Source: Methanoculleus oceani (GTDB lineage: Archaea; Halobacteriota; Methanomicrobia; Methanomicrobiales; Methanoculleaceae). Taken from it: 64,000 nucleotides of DNA. The position numbers and the translations under genes were made by a program. Below the pieces are notes generated by a model. The model was not told where the DNA came from, did no database searches, and was given only the letters and a program-made list of their open reading frames with translations. The stretch is from positions 186,001-250,000 of the forward strand of contig NZ_QFDM01000001.1 of assembly GCF_023702065.1 (NCBI RefSeq), given 5' to 3'. Positions 16,972-25,355 of the stretch are shown here, in pieces; position 1 is the stretch's first letter, and each line of letters starts with the position of its first letter.

Positions 16972-18582
16972 TCAGGAGTACTTCCTCCAGAACATGGAGA
17001 GTTTTCTCGATTCCGCCCACCGCCCGTCGAGCTGATCGATGATCCCGTTGATCCGCTGCACCTGCTGGCGGATCTTCTCCGTCGCCGCGGCATCGTCAAG
17101 CAGTTCGGCACGCCCCATGATCGCCTGGAGCGGGTTCCGGATATGGTCGGCGAGCAGGGCGAACTGCTCCATGTTCCGCTCGATCTGGGTGTAGGCCTTT
17201 AATTTCAGGTCCTCGACCTCCCTCTGGGCGGTGACGTCGCGGGAGACGGTGACGACCCTTGCGACCTCGCCGTGCTCGAAGATCGGGACCCGCATCTCCC
17301 GGAGGATCATGGTCCGGTCGCCGAACGTGAGAGGCCGCTCCGATGTCAGCGGCCGGCCGGTCCGTATGACCCGCTCATACATCTGCCGGGTGGCGGGAGG
17401 GAGGAACGGCAGGACGGCGAAGAGATCCTTGCCGACGACGTTTGTTTCGAGCCCGAGGTCTTCGCACCAGGCGACGAAGGCGTCGTTCGCGAGAAGAAGG
17501 GTGAACCGGGTATCGACGACGGTGACGGTATCGGTGATGGCGTCAAGGACGACCTGGTAGAGGTCTTCCGACTCCCGGAAGATGTACTCGGACTGCTTCC
17601 GGTCGAGTGCGCCCGCGATGATGTGAACGGCTGCAGAGAGGAGCGCCACATCCTCGTCCGCGAACCGGGCACCATCGGTATCCCGGTCGAACCCGACAAA
17701 GCCGACGACCGCCCCGTTCAGCCGGAGCGGAACCATCAGCGTCGCGGTAACGCCGTGACGCTTCAGGAACTCGCGCTCCTCCCTGCTCTGCCGCCCTTCA
17801 CGGGACGCTCCGCTCACGAGCACGGTCTCGCCTTCGAGGATCCGCACGACCCACCGGGGAAGGTCGCTCGAAGGAAACTTCCGGGACTCCCCCCGCCGGG
17901 GGTTTCGCTCCGGCCGGCACCACTCGTGCGTCGTGCCAAGAAGCGTCCGTGGATCGTTGAAGAGGGAGAGGTAGGCCCTGCAGACCCCGCACGCACGGCC
18001 GAGGTCCTCAAGCGAGTCGTCGATGGCCGGATCGATCTCCGCAGGATTCATGAACCGTGCGGGCATCGCCGCGACGGCCGCTTCAAGGCTGCGGTGGTGG
18101 CCGGGCGCATCCTCGGCCTTGCGCCGCACGGTGACGTCGATGCAGGAGAGGAGGAGCCAGACGTCTGCGGTCCCGGGGTCACGGACTGTGCTGACCGATA
18201 TCCCGGCGTCGAAACGGGATGAATCTCGCCGCCGGGCGGCAACCGTCCCGCTCCACCTGCCGGCAGAGAGAGCGCAGCCGATGCAGTCCTGCCCTTCTCC
18301 CGGGGAGAGCCAGAGGAGGGTCGCGGGCTTTCCGACCATCTCCTGCAGGTCATACCCCCACATGGCAAGCAGCGCAGCGTTGGCAAAGGCGATACGTCCC
18401 TCCCGATCGACGATGCAGATCCCGGAGAGCGAGGTCTCGATCACCTGCCGCAGCATCGCAGCGGTGACGCCGGATATCCCGGCCGGGGTCTCGCCGGCGA
18501 CGGAACTCTCGCCCTCCCGACAGTCCGGACCGTCGCCGTGCTCCTCGCCGGTCGCCAAACGGTTCGTTGTATGCGGATCCAT
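16972..18582 (-). CDS. PAS-GAF-PAS sensor protein with a histidine-kinase dimerisation helix but no ATPase domain
   Basis: A 536-residue cytoplasmic sensor. Residues 40-115 are a PAS domain (SLSGICIVDREGRIAFANAA). Residues 165-310 are a GAF domain (ACGVCRAYLSLF to DVALLSAAVHIIAGALDR), and 320-440 a second PAS (DTVTVVDTRFTLLLANDAF, ending VVTVSRDVTAQREVEDL). The last 85 residues form a helical hairpin with ALLADHIRNPLQAIMGRAEL, whose His is at the position of a HisKA phospho-acceptor. The chain then ends without the N, G1 and G2 boxes of a kinase ATPase domain. It must rely on another kinase or act as a non-catalytic sensor. No response regulator lies nearby. Confidence 0.85.
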   Translation of the reverse strand: MDPHTTNRLATGEEHGDGPDCREGESSVAGETPAGISGVTAAMLRQVIETSLSGICIVDREGRIAFANAALLAMWGYDLQEMVGKPATLLWLSPGEGQDCIGCALSAGRWSGTVAARRRDSSRFDAGISVSTVRDPGTADVWLLLSCIDVTVRRKAEDAPGHHRSLEAAVAAMPARFMNPAEIDPAIDDSLEDLGRACGVCRAYLSLFNDPRTLLGTTHEWCRPERNPRRGESRKFPSSDLPRWVVRILEGETVLVSGASREGRQSREEREFLKRHGVTATLMVPLRLNGAVVGFVGFDRDTDGARFADEDVALLSAAVHIIAGALDRKQSEYIFRESEDLYQVVLDAITDTVTVVDTRFTLLLANDAFVAWCEDLGLETNVVGKDLFAVLPFLPPATRQMYERVIRTGRPLTSERPLTFGDRTMILREMRVPIFEHGEVARVVTVSRDVTAQREVEDLKLKAYTQIERNMEQFALLADHIRNPLQAIMGRAELLDDAAATEKIRQQVQRINGIIDQLDGRWAESRKLSMFWRKYS

Positions 18583-18842
18583 ATCCTGATCGTCCCGGGC
18601 GGCAGAACGGAGCCGCCCCTTGCCGCTCCGGAGAGCGGCGGTATGCGGCGTCTCCGGATCTCCGGTCCGGGTTTTCCGGACAGGTCAGGATGATTAATCC
18701 CCTGTTCTGCGTATTATAGTTTCTGTTTGTGTTGCGTCGACTCCGGCCCGGAGAGGGCATCTGCCTCGTTTAAAACACCAGAAGAGAGGGGGGGTCGGGC
18801 CCTCCCCGACAGAAGGAAAACCGCCGGCGTCAGCCGCGGGGG

Positions 18843-19526
18843 TCAGGCGTTCGTCTCCTGTTTCCGCGAATAACTCCGGTACATCACCAGGAGTGCGGTG
18901 CCGATCAGGAGGAAGACGGCAAGCGAGACCCAGAACCCGGTTCCCTCCGGGATGAGGTTCACGATATAGTCGATGCCGAGAGCGATGGCAAAACTGCCGA
19001 TGATGCCGCCGATGGTGATGCAGGAGAGGACCTCCGTCTTCGTCATCCCGAGCATTCTTCCGACGACGGAGCCGACGATGCTCCCCGACCCGTCAAAGGG
19101 GAGGGCTACAAAGGCGATGAGACCGACGAAGTAGAGCCGTTCAAGCCACGGCCGCCGGTCGAGGAACGTCCTGCCTGCGGCCACAAAGCGGCTGACCCAG
19201 GGGCCGATGCGGGGGATGCGCAGGACCAGCGGGAAGTTCCAGGCCATGAAGAGCCCGCCGGCAAAGTCCAGGAACGCCAGGGCAAACGCGGCCAGCCACC
19301 AGGGGATCCCGCAGAGGATGCAGACCGGGATGATCGTCTCCCGGCCGAGCGGCGGAACGATATAGGCGACCATCATCCCGACAAGCAGGAGCCACTGCTC
19401 CGCCGGAAGGAAGAACCACATGACAGCAAGGAAGAGCCCGCAGAGGAGGAGCGGAACCGAGACTTTCAGCCAGTTGATCCGGCCGTCATCTCCGTCATCG
19501 CCCCATAACACATCTATCTGCCGCAT
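18843..19526 (-). CDS. Small multidrug export-like membrane protein (PF06695 family)
   Basis: A 227-residue polytopic protein with about six membrane segments. It shows VAYIVPPLGRETIIPVCI and the conserved LPFDGSGSIVGSVVGRMLG region, which define the archaeal/bacterial family named small multidrug export protein. The transport substrate has not been firmly established for this family. It is a single gene, separated from the RibL gene by about 50 bases and read in the same direction, so read-through from the RibL unit is possible. Confidence 0.8.
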   Translation of the reverse strand: MRQIDVLWGDDGDDGRINWLKVSVPLLLCGLFLAVMWFFLPAEQWLLLVGMMVAYIVPPLGRETIIPVCILCGIPWWLAAFALAFLDFAGGLFMAWNFPLVLRIPRIGPWVSRFVAAGRTFLDRRPWLERLYFVGLIAFVALPFDGSGSIVGSVVGRMLGMTKTEVLSCITIGGIIGSFAIALGIDYIVNLIPEGTGFWVSLAVFLLIGTALLVMYRSYSRKQETNA

Positions 19527-19573
19527 GAACCGCCGTCACCTGCGGGTGAGTCCCGCGCTTCCCGGGGCCGGAG

Positions 19574-20023
19574 TCACTCTTCACCGGCAGGGCTGGTGGG
19601 ACCGGATGGGCCCCGGGTATTCAGGATACGCTCGATGATCTTCGATGAACTGGCAAGCGAGCCGGGATACCCGGGTATCCGGACGACGTCCGCGTCGAGC
19701 CCGCGGTCCCGGAGTCTCTGCCGGAGATGCTCCTCGTCGAAATGCTGGTTAAACCCGAGCGTGATGATATCGGGCCGGATCTCTGCTATCGGCCTGAACA
19801 TATCGTGGAGGTCGCCGAGGAGCGCATGGTCGACCGGCTTTAATGCCCGGACCATCCGGAGCCGTTGATCCTCCGGGAGGATCGGCCTCGGCTTATGCTT
19901 CACGTTCGCGTCCCGCGCCACGATCACCGAGAGTTCGTCGCCGAGTCTCCGGGACTCCTCGAGGTAGTAGAGGTGCCCGGGGTGGAGGATATCGAACGTC
20001 CCCGTCGCGACCACACGGATCAC
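19574..20023 (-). CDS. ribL: FAD synthetase, archaeal RibL type
   Basis: A 149-residue cytidylyltransferase-fold enzyme that adenylates FMN to FAD using ATP. The nucleotidyl-transferase motif is TFDILHPGHLYYLEE (HxGH) and the C-terminal motif is SSSKIIERIL (ISSTxI-like). Between them lies the archaeal segment DIITLGFNQHFDEEHL. Its ATG overlaps the stop codon of the upstream JAMM gene by 4 bases, so the two are translationally coupled. Length and motifs agree with Methanocaldococcus RibL. Confidence 0.9.
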   Translation of the reverse strand: MIRVVATGTFDILHPGHLYYLEESRRLGDELSVIVARDANVKHKPRPILPEDQRLRMVRALKPVDHALLGDLHDMFRPIAEIRPDIITLGFNQHFDEEHLRQRLRDRGLDADVVRIPGYPGSLASSSKIIERILNTRGPSGPTSPAGEE

Positions 20024-20391
20024 TCGACCACCTCAAGGGACATCGCGCTCCCGTCCGCCCGGTAGCACCGCCAGTCCCTCTCCGTGTAAGGGGAGCCGAC
20101 GATGACGTGGTAACGTCCCACCGTGGGGAAGAACCTGAGATCCGCCGACGACGGGGAGAGGACCCCGTTCGGGTGGCTATGGGCGCTGCCGGCCTGGTGG
20201 ATGTCCAGCGGGAGCATATCGATGAAGAACGAGGCGCTCTCTTCCCCGACGATGGTGCCGGGCACCAGGTCGAGGTCCCGGATAATGCCGTTCCTCTCTC
20301 GCAGCACGGCGACGAACTCGTTCGGGTGATGTTCCTTCCCGAGTTCGAAGAGCATCGCAAGCAGATCCCTGCTGATCCCGCGTATGGCCAT
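20020..20391 (-). CDS. JAMM/MPN+ metalloprotease-like protein (Mov34/PAD-1 family)
   Basis: A 123-residue protein with the JAMM zinc site: Glu in NEFVAVL near residue 24, then SAHSHPNGVLSPSSADL (HxHP, with Asp at the usual spacing after Ser). Archaeal JAMM enzymes cleave isopeptide bonds or release ubiquitin-like SAMP proteins. Coupling to RibL suggests a link to flavin or sulfur metabolism, but that is inference. The start at 20391 is preferred over an ATG at 20421, because a TATA-like CTTATGTTT at 20414-20422 would begin transcription near 20391. Confidence 0.85.
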   Translation of the reverse strand: MAIRGISRDLLAMLFELGKEHHPNEFVAVLRERNGIIRDLDLVPGTIVGEESASFFIDMLPLDIHQAGSAHSHPNGVLSPSSADLRFFPTVGRYHVIVGSPYTERDWRCYRADGSAMSLEVVE

Positions 20392-20468
20392 TCTACTGAA
20401 TGGTGGGAGAGGAGGAAACATAAGCCCTCGCGTTCGGCATGTGTCCCCGGCCTGTGGGGGTCCGGAAG

Positions 20469-20474
20469 AAAAAA
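20469..20474 (-). terminator. T-run terminator of the cupredoxin-fasciclin gene
   Basis: A6 on the plus strand, just downstream of the stop at 20485 for the minus-strand transcript. Confidence 0.4.
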
Positions 20475-20484
20475 GTGGGATCGT

Positions 20485-21741
20485 TTAAGGGATGACCCGT
20501 TCTTCCGGCGTGGCCTCCGGGGTCGCGTTCCCGTCGACGGTGGCGTTCACCGTCTCGAACATGAGCGGTATGAGCGGGGTGTGGTCGTTGTTGACCAGCT
20601 GGACCGAGAGGTTGTGCTCGCCCGCCGTCACGTTCTCCCAGGTGTATGAGGTGTTCGCGGAGACGACGTAGCCGCCGGTCTCCGGGATGGCGGGCGCGCT
20701 CGCGTTCGTCGGCACCGGGGCGTCCAGGTAGTAGTGCAGGTGACCTTCGCCCGGCGCGTTCGCCTGCCCGGTCGGCTCCACCAGCGTGAAGTTCGTGACG
20801 TTCACGCTCACCGTGACGTTCCCGGCAGCGATGCTGGCGCCCTCCTCCGGCGACGTGATGGTGACGTTCGCGTCAGCGGTCTCGTTCCCCGCCGGGGTCA
20901 CGTTCTCCGGCAGCACGAGACCCGGCGGCACGAGGACCGTGTCGATGATATGGACGACGCCGTTGTCGGCCGTGATATCGGATGCGACGATTGTGGCGTT
21001 CCCTACCGTGAGGGTGCCGTCGGCCGCCACGACGGAGAGGTTGTCCCCGGTGAGCGTCTCAAGAACCGTCTCGTTGCCGGTGGCGTTTACTTCCGCCATC
21101 AGGTCTTCTAAGGTATAGTTCCCCCCCACCACGTGGTGCATGAGCAGGGTATCAAGCGTCTCCGTATCGTTCGAGAGTCCGGCACGGGTCTCGTTGCCGA
21201 GAGCTTCGAAGGCGGCATCGTCCGGAGCAAAGACCGTATACGGCCCCCCCGTGGCAAGCACGGTTTCGGTAAGGCCCGCCCCCCCGACGGCATCCGCAAA
21301 GGAGGTCAGATTCTCATTCCCCGCGATCAGGTCGGCCAACGTCGCGTTCTCCGGCTCCTCCGTCGGGGTCGCGGTCTCCTCCCCGTCGACCATCATTCCC
21401 TCCGGGACGACGATGACGACACCCTGCATGGGTGTCCGTTGCGTCGAGGCGTTGAGCGTACAGCCGTACGGATAGGTTCCCGTATCGGCGAAGGTGTAGT
21501 CGAACGTCTCGTTCTGTTCTATCGGCCCGGAGTCGAAGAGTCCGCCCGTGCTGGTGACGGTATGGCTTACCTCGTCGTAATTCGTCCAGGTTACCGTAGT
21601 ATTGCCCTCAACCGTGAGCGAAGGGGGGAGATACGCCCCGTCGCGTATATCGACGTCGGCAGTTGCCGCGAGAACCGGCAGGGCAACGAGTCCGATGGCC
21701 AGGGCCGCTACGAGCCCGAGTATGGTTGGATTCCGTCTCAT
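20485..21741 (-). CDS. Exported cupredoxin-like / fasciclin / DUF4399-like surface protein
   Basis: A 418-residue secreted protein. The signal peptide is at residues 1-25 (LGLVAALAIGLVALPVLA). Residues 28-112 are a cupredoxin-like domain (WTNYDEVSHTVTSTGG, then TYPYGCTLNAST). The type-1 copper His and Cys are present, but the second His (CxxH) is Asn. Residues 130-270 are a fasciclin domain (GGPYTVFAPDDAAFEALG and DNGVVHIIDTVLVPP), an adhesion fold. Residues 290-400 are an Ig-like DUF4399-type domain (GEGHLHYYLDA, YTWENVTAGEHNLSVQLVN). The protein is acidic and rich in NxT/S sequons, so it is probably N-glycosylated and outside the S-layer or in it. Confidence 0.87.
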   Translation of the reverse strand: MRRNPTILGLVAALAIGLVALPVLAATADVDIRDGAYLPPSLTVEGNTTVTWTNYDEVSHTVTSTGGLFDSGPIEQNETFDYTFADTGTYPYGCTLNASTQRTPMQGVVIVVPEGMMVDGEETATPTEEPENATLADLIAGNENLTSFADAVGGAGLTETVLATGGPYTVFAPDDAAFEALGNETRAGLSNDTETLDTLLMHHVVGGNYTLEDLMAEVNATGNETVLETLTGDNLSVVAADGTLTVGNATIVASDITADNGVVHIIDTVLVPPGLVLPENVTPAGNETADANVTITSPEEGASIAAGNVTVSVNVTNFTLVEPTGQANAPGEGHLHYYLDAPVPTNASAPAIPETGGYVVSANTSYTWENVTAGEHNLSVQLVNNDHTPLIPLMFETVNATVDGNATPEATPEERVIP

Positions 21742-21992
21742 GCAGTCTCACCACGTTTATGAATCACGGCAGGAAGAACGGTCGGCATCCCGGACTCGGA
21801 CCCTGAAGACGCTTCTAACCTCCAGTTCATGATACCGGTGATACCAGCCCGAACAGTTCGGCACCGCTCCCCGCTGCCACGGACGGGAAAATAACCATAC
21901 AATTATATAAATATTATTATATTTTGGTGGAACCAGGCCGCCGGACCGGGACCGGTCTCCTCCATCATGAACGGCATACGGGAACGGGCCGT
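21742..21992. other. Intergenic with AT-rich promoter region
   Basis: A 250-base spacer. An AT-rich block at 21888-21922 (ATATAAATATTATTATATTT) stands out. On the minus strand it could be the promoter of the cupredoxin-fasciclin gene with a long leader. No gene is seen. Confidence 0.45.
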
Positions 21993-23417
21993 TCAGAACG
22001 GCCCGTCCTGCTCGAAGCTCCTCCTGTACCTGATGGCGAGTTCCGCCTTGAAGAGTTCTTTTCCGAGATAAGCAGCATGGTCGAGCCGGGAGAGGCTCCC
22101 GTTCTCGAGGAGCGTGTAGAAGACGTCCTCCCAGCGCCTCCCCCGCACGGCGCGATCCTTGTGGACCGCGACGATGCAGTCCCCCTCGATGCCGATGCGG
22201 ATGCACCCGAGAGGGTCGTAGACGATCTCGTCCGCGGCGGGATGCGCATCCATGATACCCCCGTACTCCAGCGGAGGTTCGCGCCGTCGCCGTTTCTCCT
22301 TCAGGATCAGGAGATCGAGCCCCAGGTCTTTGGGATACGGCCGGTCGGTCACGAGGGCCATCATCTCGGTCGCCCGCCGCATCTCCGCGACCGATCCGGT
22401 GGTCTTGTCGCTGTGTTCGCTCGTGAAGACGACGGCGGCCCCGACCTCGTGCGCCATCCCCGCGAGCAGCGCGTTCGCCCCGGAAGAGTCGGCGTCCAGC
22501 AGTTCCACGACGTTTCCCGCCCCGAAGAAGAGCGGGCAGGAAACCTCCATGAACCCGGAGAGCGAAGCGGCGAGTCCGGACCCCACCGGCTGGAGGAGGG
22601 GGTCGGCGATCAGGCAGCGGATCCCGGCATCCTGTGCGGCGGCAAGGTTCTCCGGGAGCGTCCGTTCACGAGGCACCACGACCGCGGCCGCCCCGGCATC
22701 CGCGACCGCCTCCCCGACGGCGGGGATGTTTCCCTCGTGCAGGGAGAGCACCAGGTCGGCACGGAAGAGAGCCGCCGCGATGAGGGAGGGGTCCTGCGTA
22801 TCGACCGCGAGGGGGCCTTCGATATCCGCAAGGGCAGCAAAACACCGCTCGACATCGCCGGGTGCCGCGTCGAAACCGAACCCCAGGTCGACGATGTCGG
22901 CCCCGTCGGCAAAGAACCGCCGGACGTCGGCGGGGAGATCGTCGCGCTTGTGCGCATCCATGATCTCCGCGAGCACCTTCATCCTCGAACCCCCGCCGAT
23001 CTTCACGCCGCGGACGATGAAGTCCGCCTCCGCCTCCGCTTCCCGGAGCGCCACCTGCCGGAAGGCCTCCTCACGACGTGTCTGTGCGAGGAACTCGTCG
23101 GCGGGAACGGTCTTTGAGAGCCGGACACGGTCAAGCACCGAAAAGACCAGCGGGAGGTCGGCCGCGTGCCGCGGGCCCCGGTAGACCGGGACGCCGGTCT
23201 CGCGCTCGATATCGGCAAAGGATGCGGTGCACATCCCGGAGACGATCGCCATGTCGTAGTCACCGGCAACGAGCAGCACCCGGAGGTCGGCGGGGGCAAG
23301 AAACGACGCAATTTCGCCGGTAACCGCAACATCTGTCTCGTAGCGGTCGCTGAACCGCTCAGCGGCCGCTTTTACTATTGCGACCGTTGCCGATCCGGTC
23401 GGGAGGAGAATGCGCAT
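21993..23417 (-). CDS. Dihydropteroate synthase-like protein of methanogens (TIGR00284 type)
   Basis: A 474-residue protein. It has an N-terminal 140-residue domain (MRILLPTGSATVAIVKAAAE, LVAGDYDMAIVSGM) and then a TIM-barrel of dihydropteroate synthase type (ADIVDLGFGFDAAPGDVERC, PLAVDTQDPSLIAAAL, PVGSGLAASLSGF). A C-terminal domain (PAADEIVYDPLGCIRIGIEGDCIVAVHK, split) completes the archaeal family. Methanogens make tetrahydromethanopterin, and this protein is thought to serve that pathway; direct proof for the reaction is limited as far as I know. It is transcribed divergently from the PHP/TruA pair. Confidence 0.85.
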   Translation of the reverse strand: MRILLPTGSATVAIVKAAAERFSDRYETDVAVTGEIASFLAPADLRVLLVAGDYDMAIVSGMCTASFADIERETGVPVYRGPRHAADLPLVFSVLDRVRLSKTVPADEFLAQTRREEAFRQVALREAEAEADFIVRGVKIGGGSRMKVLAEIMDAHKRDDLPADVRRFFADGADIVDLGFGFDAAPGDVERCFAALADIEGPLAVDTQDPSLIAAALFRADLVLSLHEGNIPAVGEAVADAGAAAVVVPRERTLPENLAAAQDAGIRCLIADPLLQPVGSGLAASLSGFMEVSCPLFFGAGNVVELLDADSSGANALLAGMAHEVGAAVVFTSEHSDKTTGSVAEMRRATEMMALVTDRPYPKDLGLDLLILKEKRRRREPPLEYGGIMDAHPAADEIVYDPLGCIRIGIEGDCIVAVHKDRAVRGRRWEDVFYTLLENGSLSRLDHAAYLGKELFKAELAIRYRRSFEQDGPF

Positions 23418-23461
23418 AACACTTCACTTATTATTCAGGGGATGACAAATAATCTGATCTC

Positions 23462-24127
23462 ATGCTGCGGTGCGATCTGCATGTCCACACAAGGTTCTCC
23501 AGGGACGGAGAGAGCAGTGTGGAGGAAATCCTCCGGCGAGCGGAGGCTGTCGGCCTCGACGCTGTCGCGATCACCGATCACGACACGGTGGAAGGTGCCC
23601 GCTACGCCCTCGAGTGCGACACCTCCGTGACCGTGATTCCGGGCACGGAGGTATCGACGAGACAGGGCCACCTGCTCGCTCTCGGGGTCACGGAGCCCCT
23701 GCCGGCAGGGCTTGACTTCCACGAGACCGTCGCCCTTGCCCGTGCCCGGGGCGCTCTCCTCATCCTCCCGCACCCCTACCACCGCTGGCGTCACGGCGTC
23801 GGGAGGAGACTCGCGGCGGGTATCGGAGCAGTGGATGCAGTGGAGGTCTTCAACAGCCGCTACATCACCGGGTCGGCGAACCGGAAGGCCGCAGTCATTG
23901 CACGGAGGTTCGGGAAACCCGGCGTTGCCGGGAGCGACGCCCACAACGCCCGTTACGTCGGGTTCGGGGTCACGTACGTCACGGCCGAGCCGGATGTGGC
24001 CTCCATCCTCTCCGCGATCCGGGAAGGGCGGACGATGGCGGGAGGGAGGATGACCCCGCTCCACACCTACACACGCCAGTCCATCAAGGGCGCTCTCCGC
24101 AGGATTCGGCGGACGGTACACGGATGA
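23462..24127 (+). CDS. PHP-domain metal-dependent phosphoesterase
   Basis: A 221-residue PHP protein. Motif I is [14 protein letters not shown], motif II is [13 protein letters not shown], motif III centres on VIPGTEVST, then [14 protein letters not shown] and [13 protein letters not shown]. Together they supply the His/Asp/Glu ligands of a trinuclear metal site. Relatives hydrolyse phosphoesters (for example histidinol phosphate or nucleotides); the substrate is unknown. It overlaps truA by 4 bases (ATGA), so the two are coupled. Confidence 0.9.
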   Translation: MLRCDLHVHTRFSRDGESSVEEILRRAEAVGLDAVAITDHDTVEGARYALECDTSVTVIPGTEVSTRQGHLLALGVTEPLPAGLDFHETVALARARGALLILPHPYHRWRHGVGRRLAAGIGAVDAVEVFNSRYITGSANRKAAVIARRFGKPGVAGSDAHNARYVGFGVTYVTAEPDVASILSAIREGRTMAGGRMTPLHTYTRQSIKGALRRIRRTVHG

Positions 24128-24936
24128 ACCTGGCGTTCCGTTTCTCGTACTTCGGGGACCGTTTCTTCGGCTCGCAGATGCAGCCTCTGCTCCGCACCGT
24201 TGAGGGGGAGTTCATCGAGGCCTGCCGGCGCCTCCAGGTCTTCGACGACTGGCGGGAGGCGAACTTCGTCACCGCCGGCCGCACCGATCGCGGGGTGCAT
24301 GCCCGTGGTCAGGTCTGCTCGTTTTCTACCGACAGGCCCGAACGGGCGGTCCGGGCACTGAACCAGGTGCTCCCGGCCGACATCTGGTGCACGGCGTGGG
24401 CCGGGGTCCCGGATGGGTTCCACCCCCGGTACAGCACCGCATCGAGGACCTACCGCTACTACTTCTTCTCCCCGGGCAACGCCGCAGCCATGCACGAAGC
24501 GGCACAGGAGTTTCTCGGGCGGCACGACTTCTCGGCGTTCGCCCGCGTCGGCGACCGGAGCCCGGAGAGGAGGATCCTTGCGGCACGGGTCTTTAAAGAC
24601 GGGCCGTTCACCGTCTTTGAAGTGACAGGGGAGAGTTTCCTCTGGAATATGGTCCGGTGCATGGCGACGGCGCTCGAACGAGTGGGGAGGGGCGAGGCCG
24701 GCGCCGGAGAGATCGCACGGCTCCTTACAGCACCGGTGGAGCAGAGAATCCCTGCGGCCCCTCCCGAGGGGCTGATCCTCTGGGATATCGATTGCGGGGT
24801 CTCCTTTGCACCGCTCCCGATCGACGAGAAGAGCCGCCGATACCTTGCCGACCGCTACCGTTACCACGCTCTCATGGCGGAAGTATCCGCATGCCTTGCA
24901 CCGGATGACCGGTGGCCGGACACATCCCGGATATAA
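24124..24936 (+). CDS. truA: tRNA pseudouridine(38-40) synthase TruA
   Basis: A 270-residue enzyme that isomerises uridines in the tRNA anticodon arm. The catalytic motif [15 protein letters not shown] holds the essential Asp at about residue 60. Other family segments are [16 protein letters not shown] at the start, [11 protein letters not shown] and [18 protein letters not shown]. The start overlaps the PHP gene stop, which fixes it. Confidence 0.93.
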   Translation: MNLAFRFSYFGDRFFGSQMQPLLRTVEGEFIEACRRLQVFDDWREANFVTAGRTDRGVHARGQVCSFSTDRPERAVRALNQVLPADIWCTAWAGVPDGFHPRYSTASRTYRYYFFSPGNAAAMHEAAQEFLGRHDFSAFARVGDRSPERRILAARVFKDGPFTVFEVTGESFLWNMVRCMATALERVGRGEAGAGEIARLLTAPVEQRIPAAPPEGLILWDIDCGVSFAPLPIDEKSRRYLADRYRYHALMAEVSACLAPDDRWPDTSRI

Positions 24937-25355
24937 TACTTCCCAATACGGCAACCCGGTGCAGAGAGGATCGGGAAACAGACCCCTCTCATAATCGCTG
25001 CTTTAAAAGTATCAGACCGCAGGCAATGGATCTTCCAAAAGCGGTGCGGCAGGCGGGATCAGACTGTTTACCCACCATCCGGGGCTGCCGGGCTTAACCT
25101 TTCCTGATCGCGATACCCGATAATACCGGACACAGCCGGAATCGTAGCATGCCGATGTTCCATCCATCCGTACGGGAAGCTGATGAACTTCCCTCACAGA
25201 GTCGAAATATTTAACTACCCTGAGAGGATTTTAAGGGCACCAGGGTAAACCAAATTAGATCTATTTTTTGATTTAGTCAATGAGATATGCTTAATAATAA
25301 CCTATTAATATATGTCAGCACAGTCCCGTTTCAGTACGTCAAGAGGGGAAAGTGG
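24937..25355. other. Intergenic upstream region of the surface-glycan operon
   Basis: A 419-base region without a convincing gene. It becomes AT-rich from about 25200. It contains a TATA-like GAAATATTTAACTA (25204-25217), then GAGAGGATTTTAAGGG, and a second AT-rich stretch (25250-25310). If transcription starts near 25240, the leader before the GT2 start (25356) is over 100 bases, which is long for this window. Confidence 0.5.
25204..25217 (+). promoter_or_regulatory. Probable promoter of the surface-glycan operon
   Basis: GAAATATTTAACTA fits an archaeal TATA box. It is the strongest one before the six collinear glycan genes. Confidence 0.5.
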
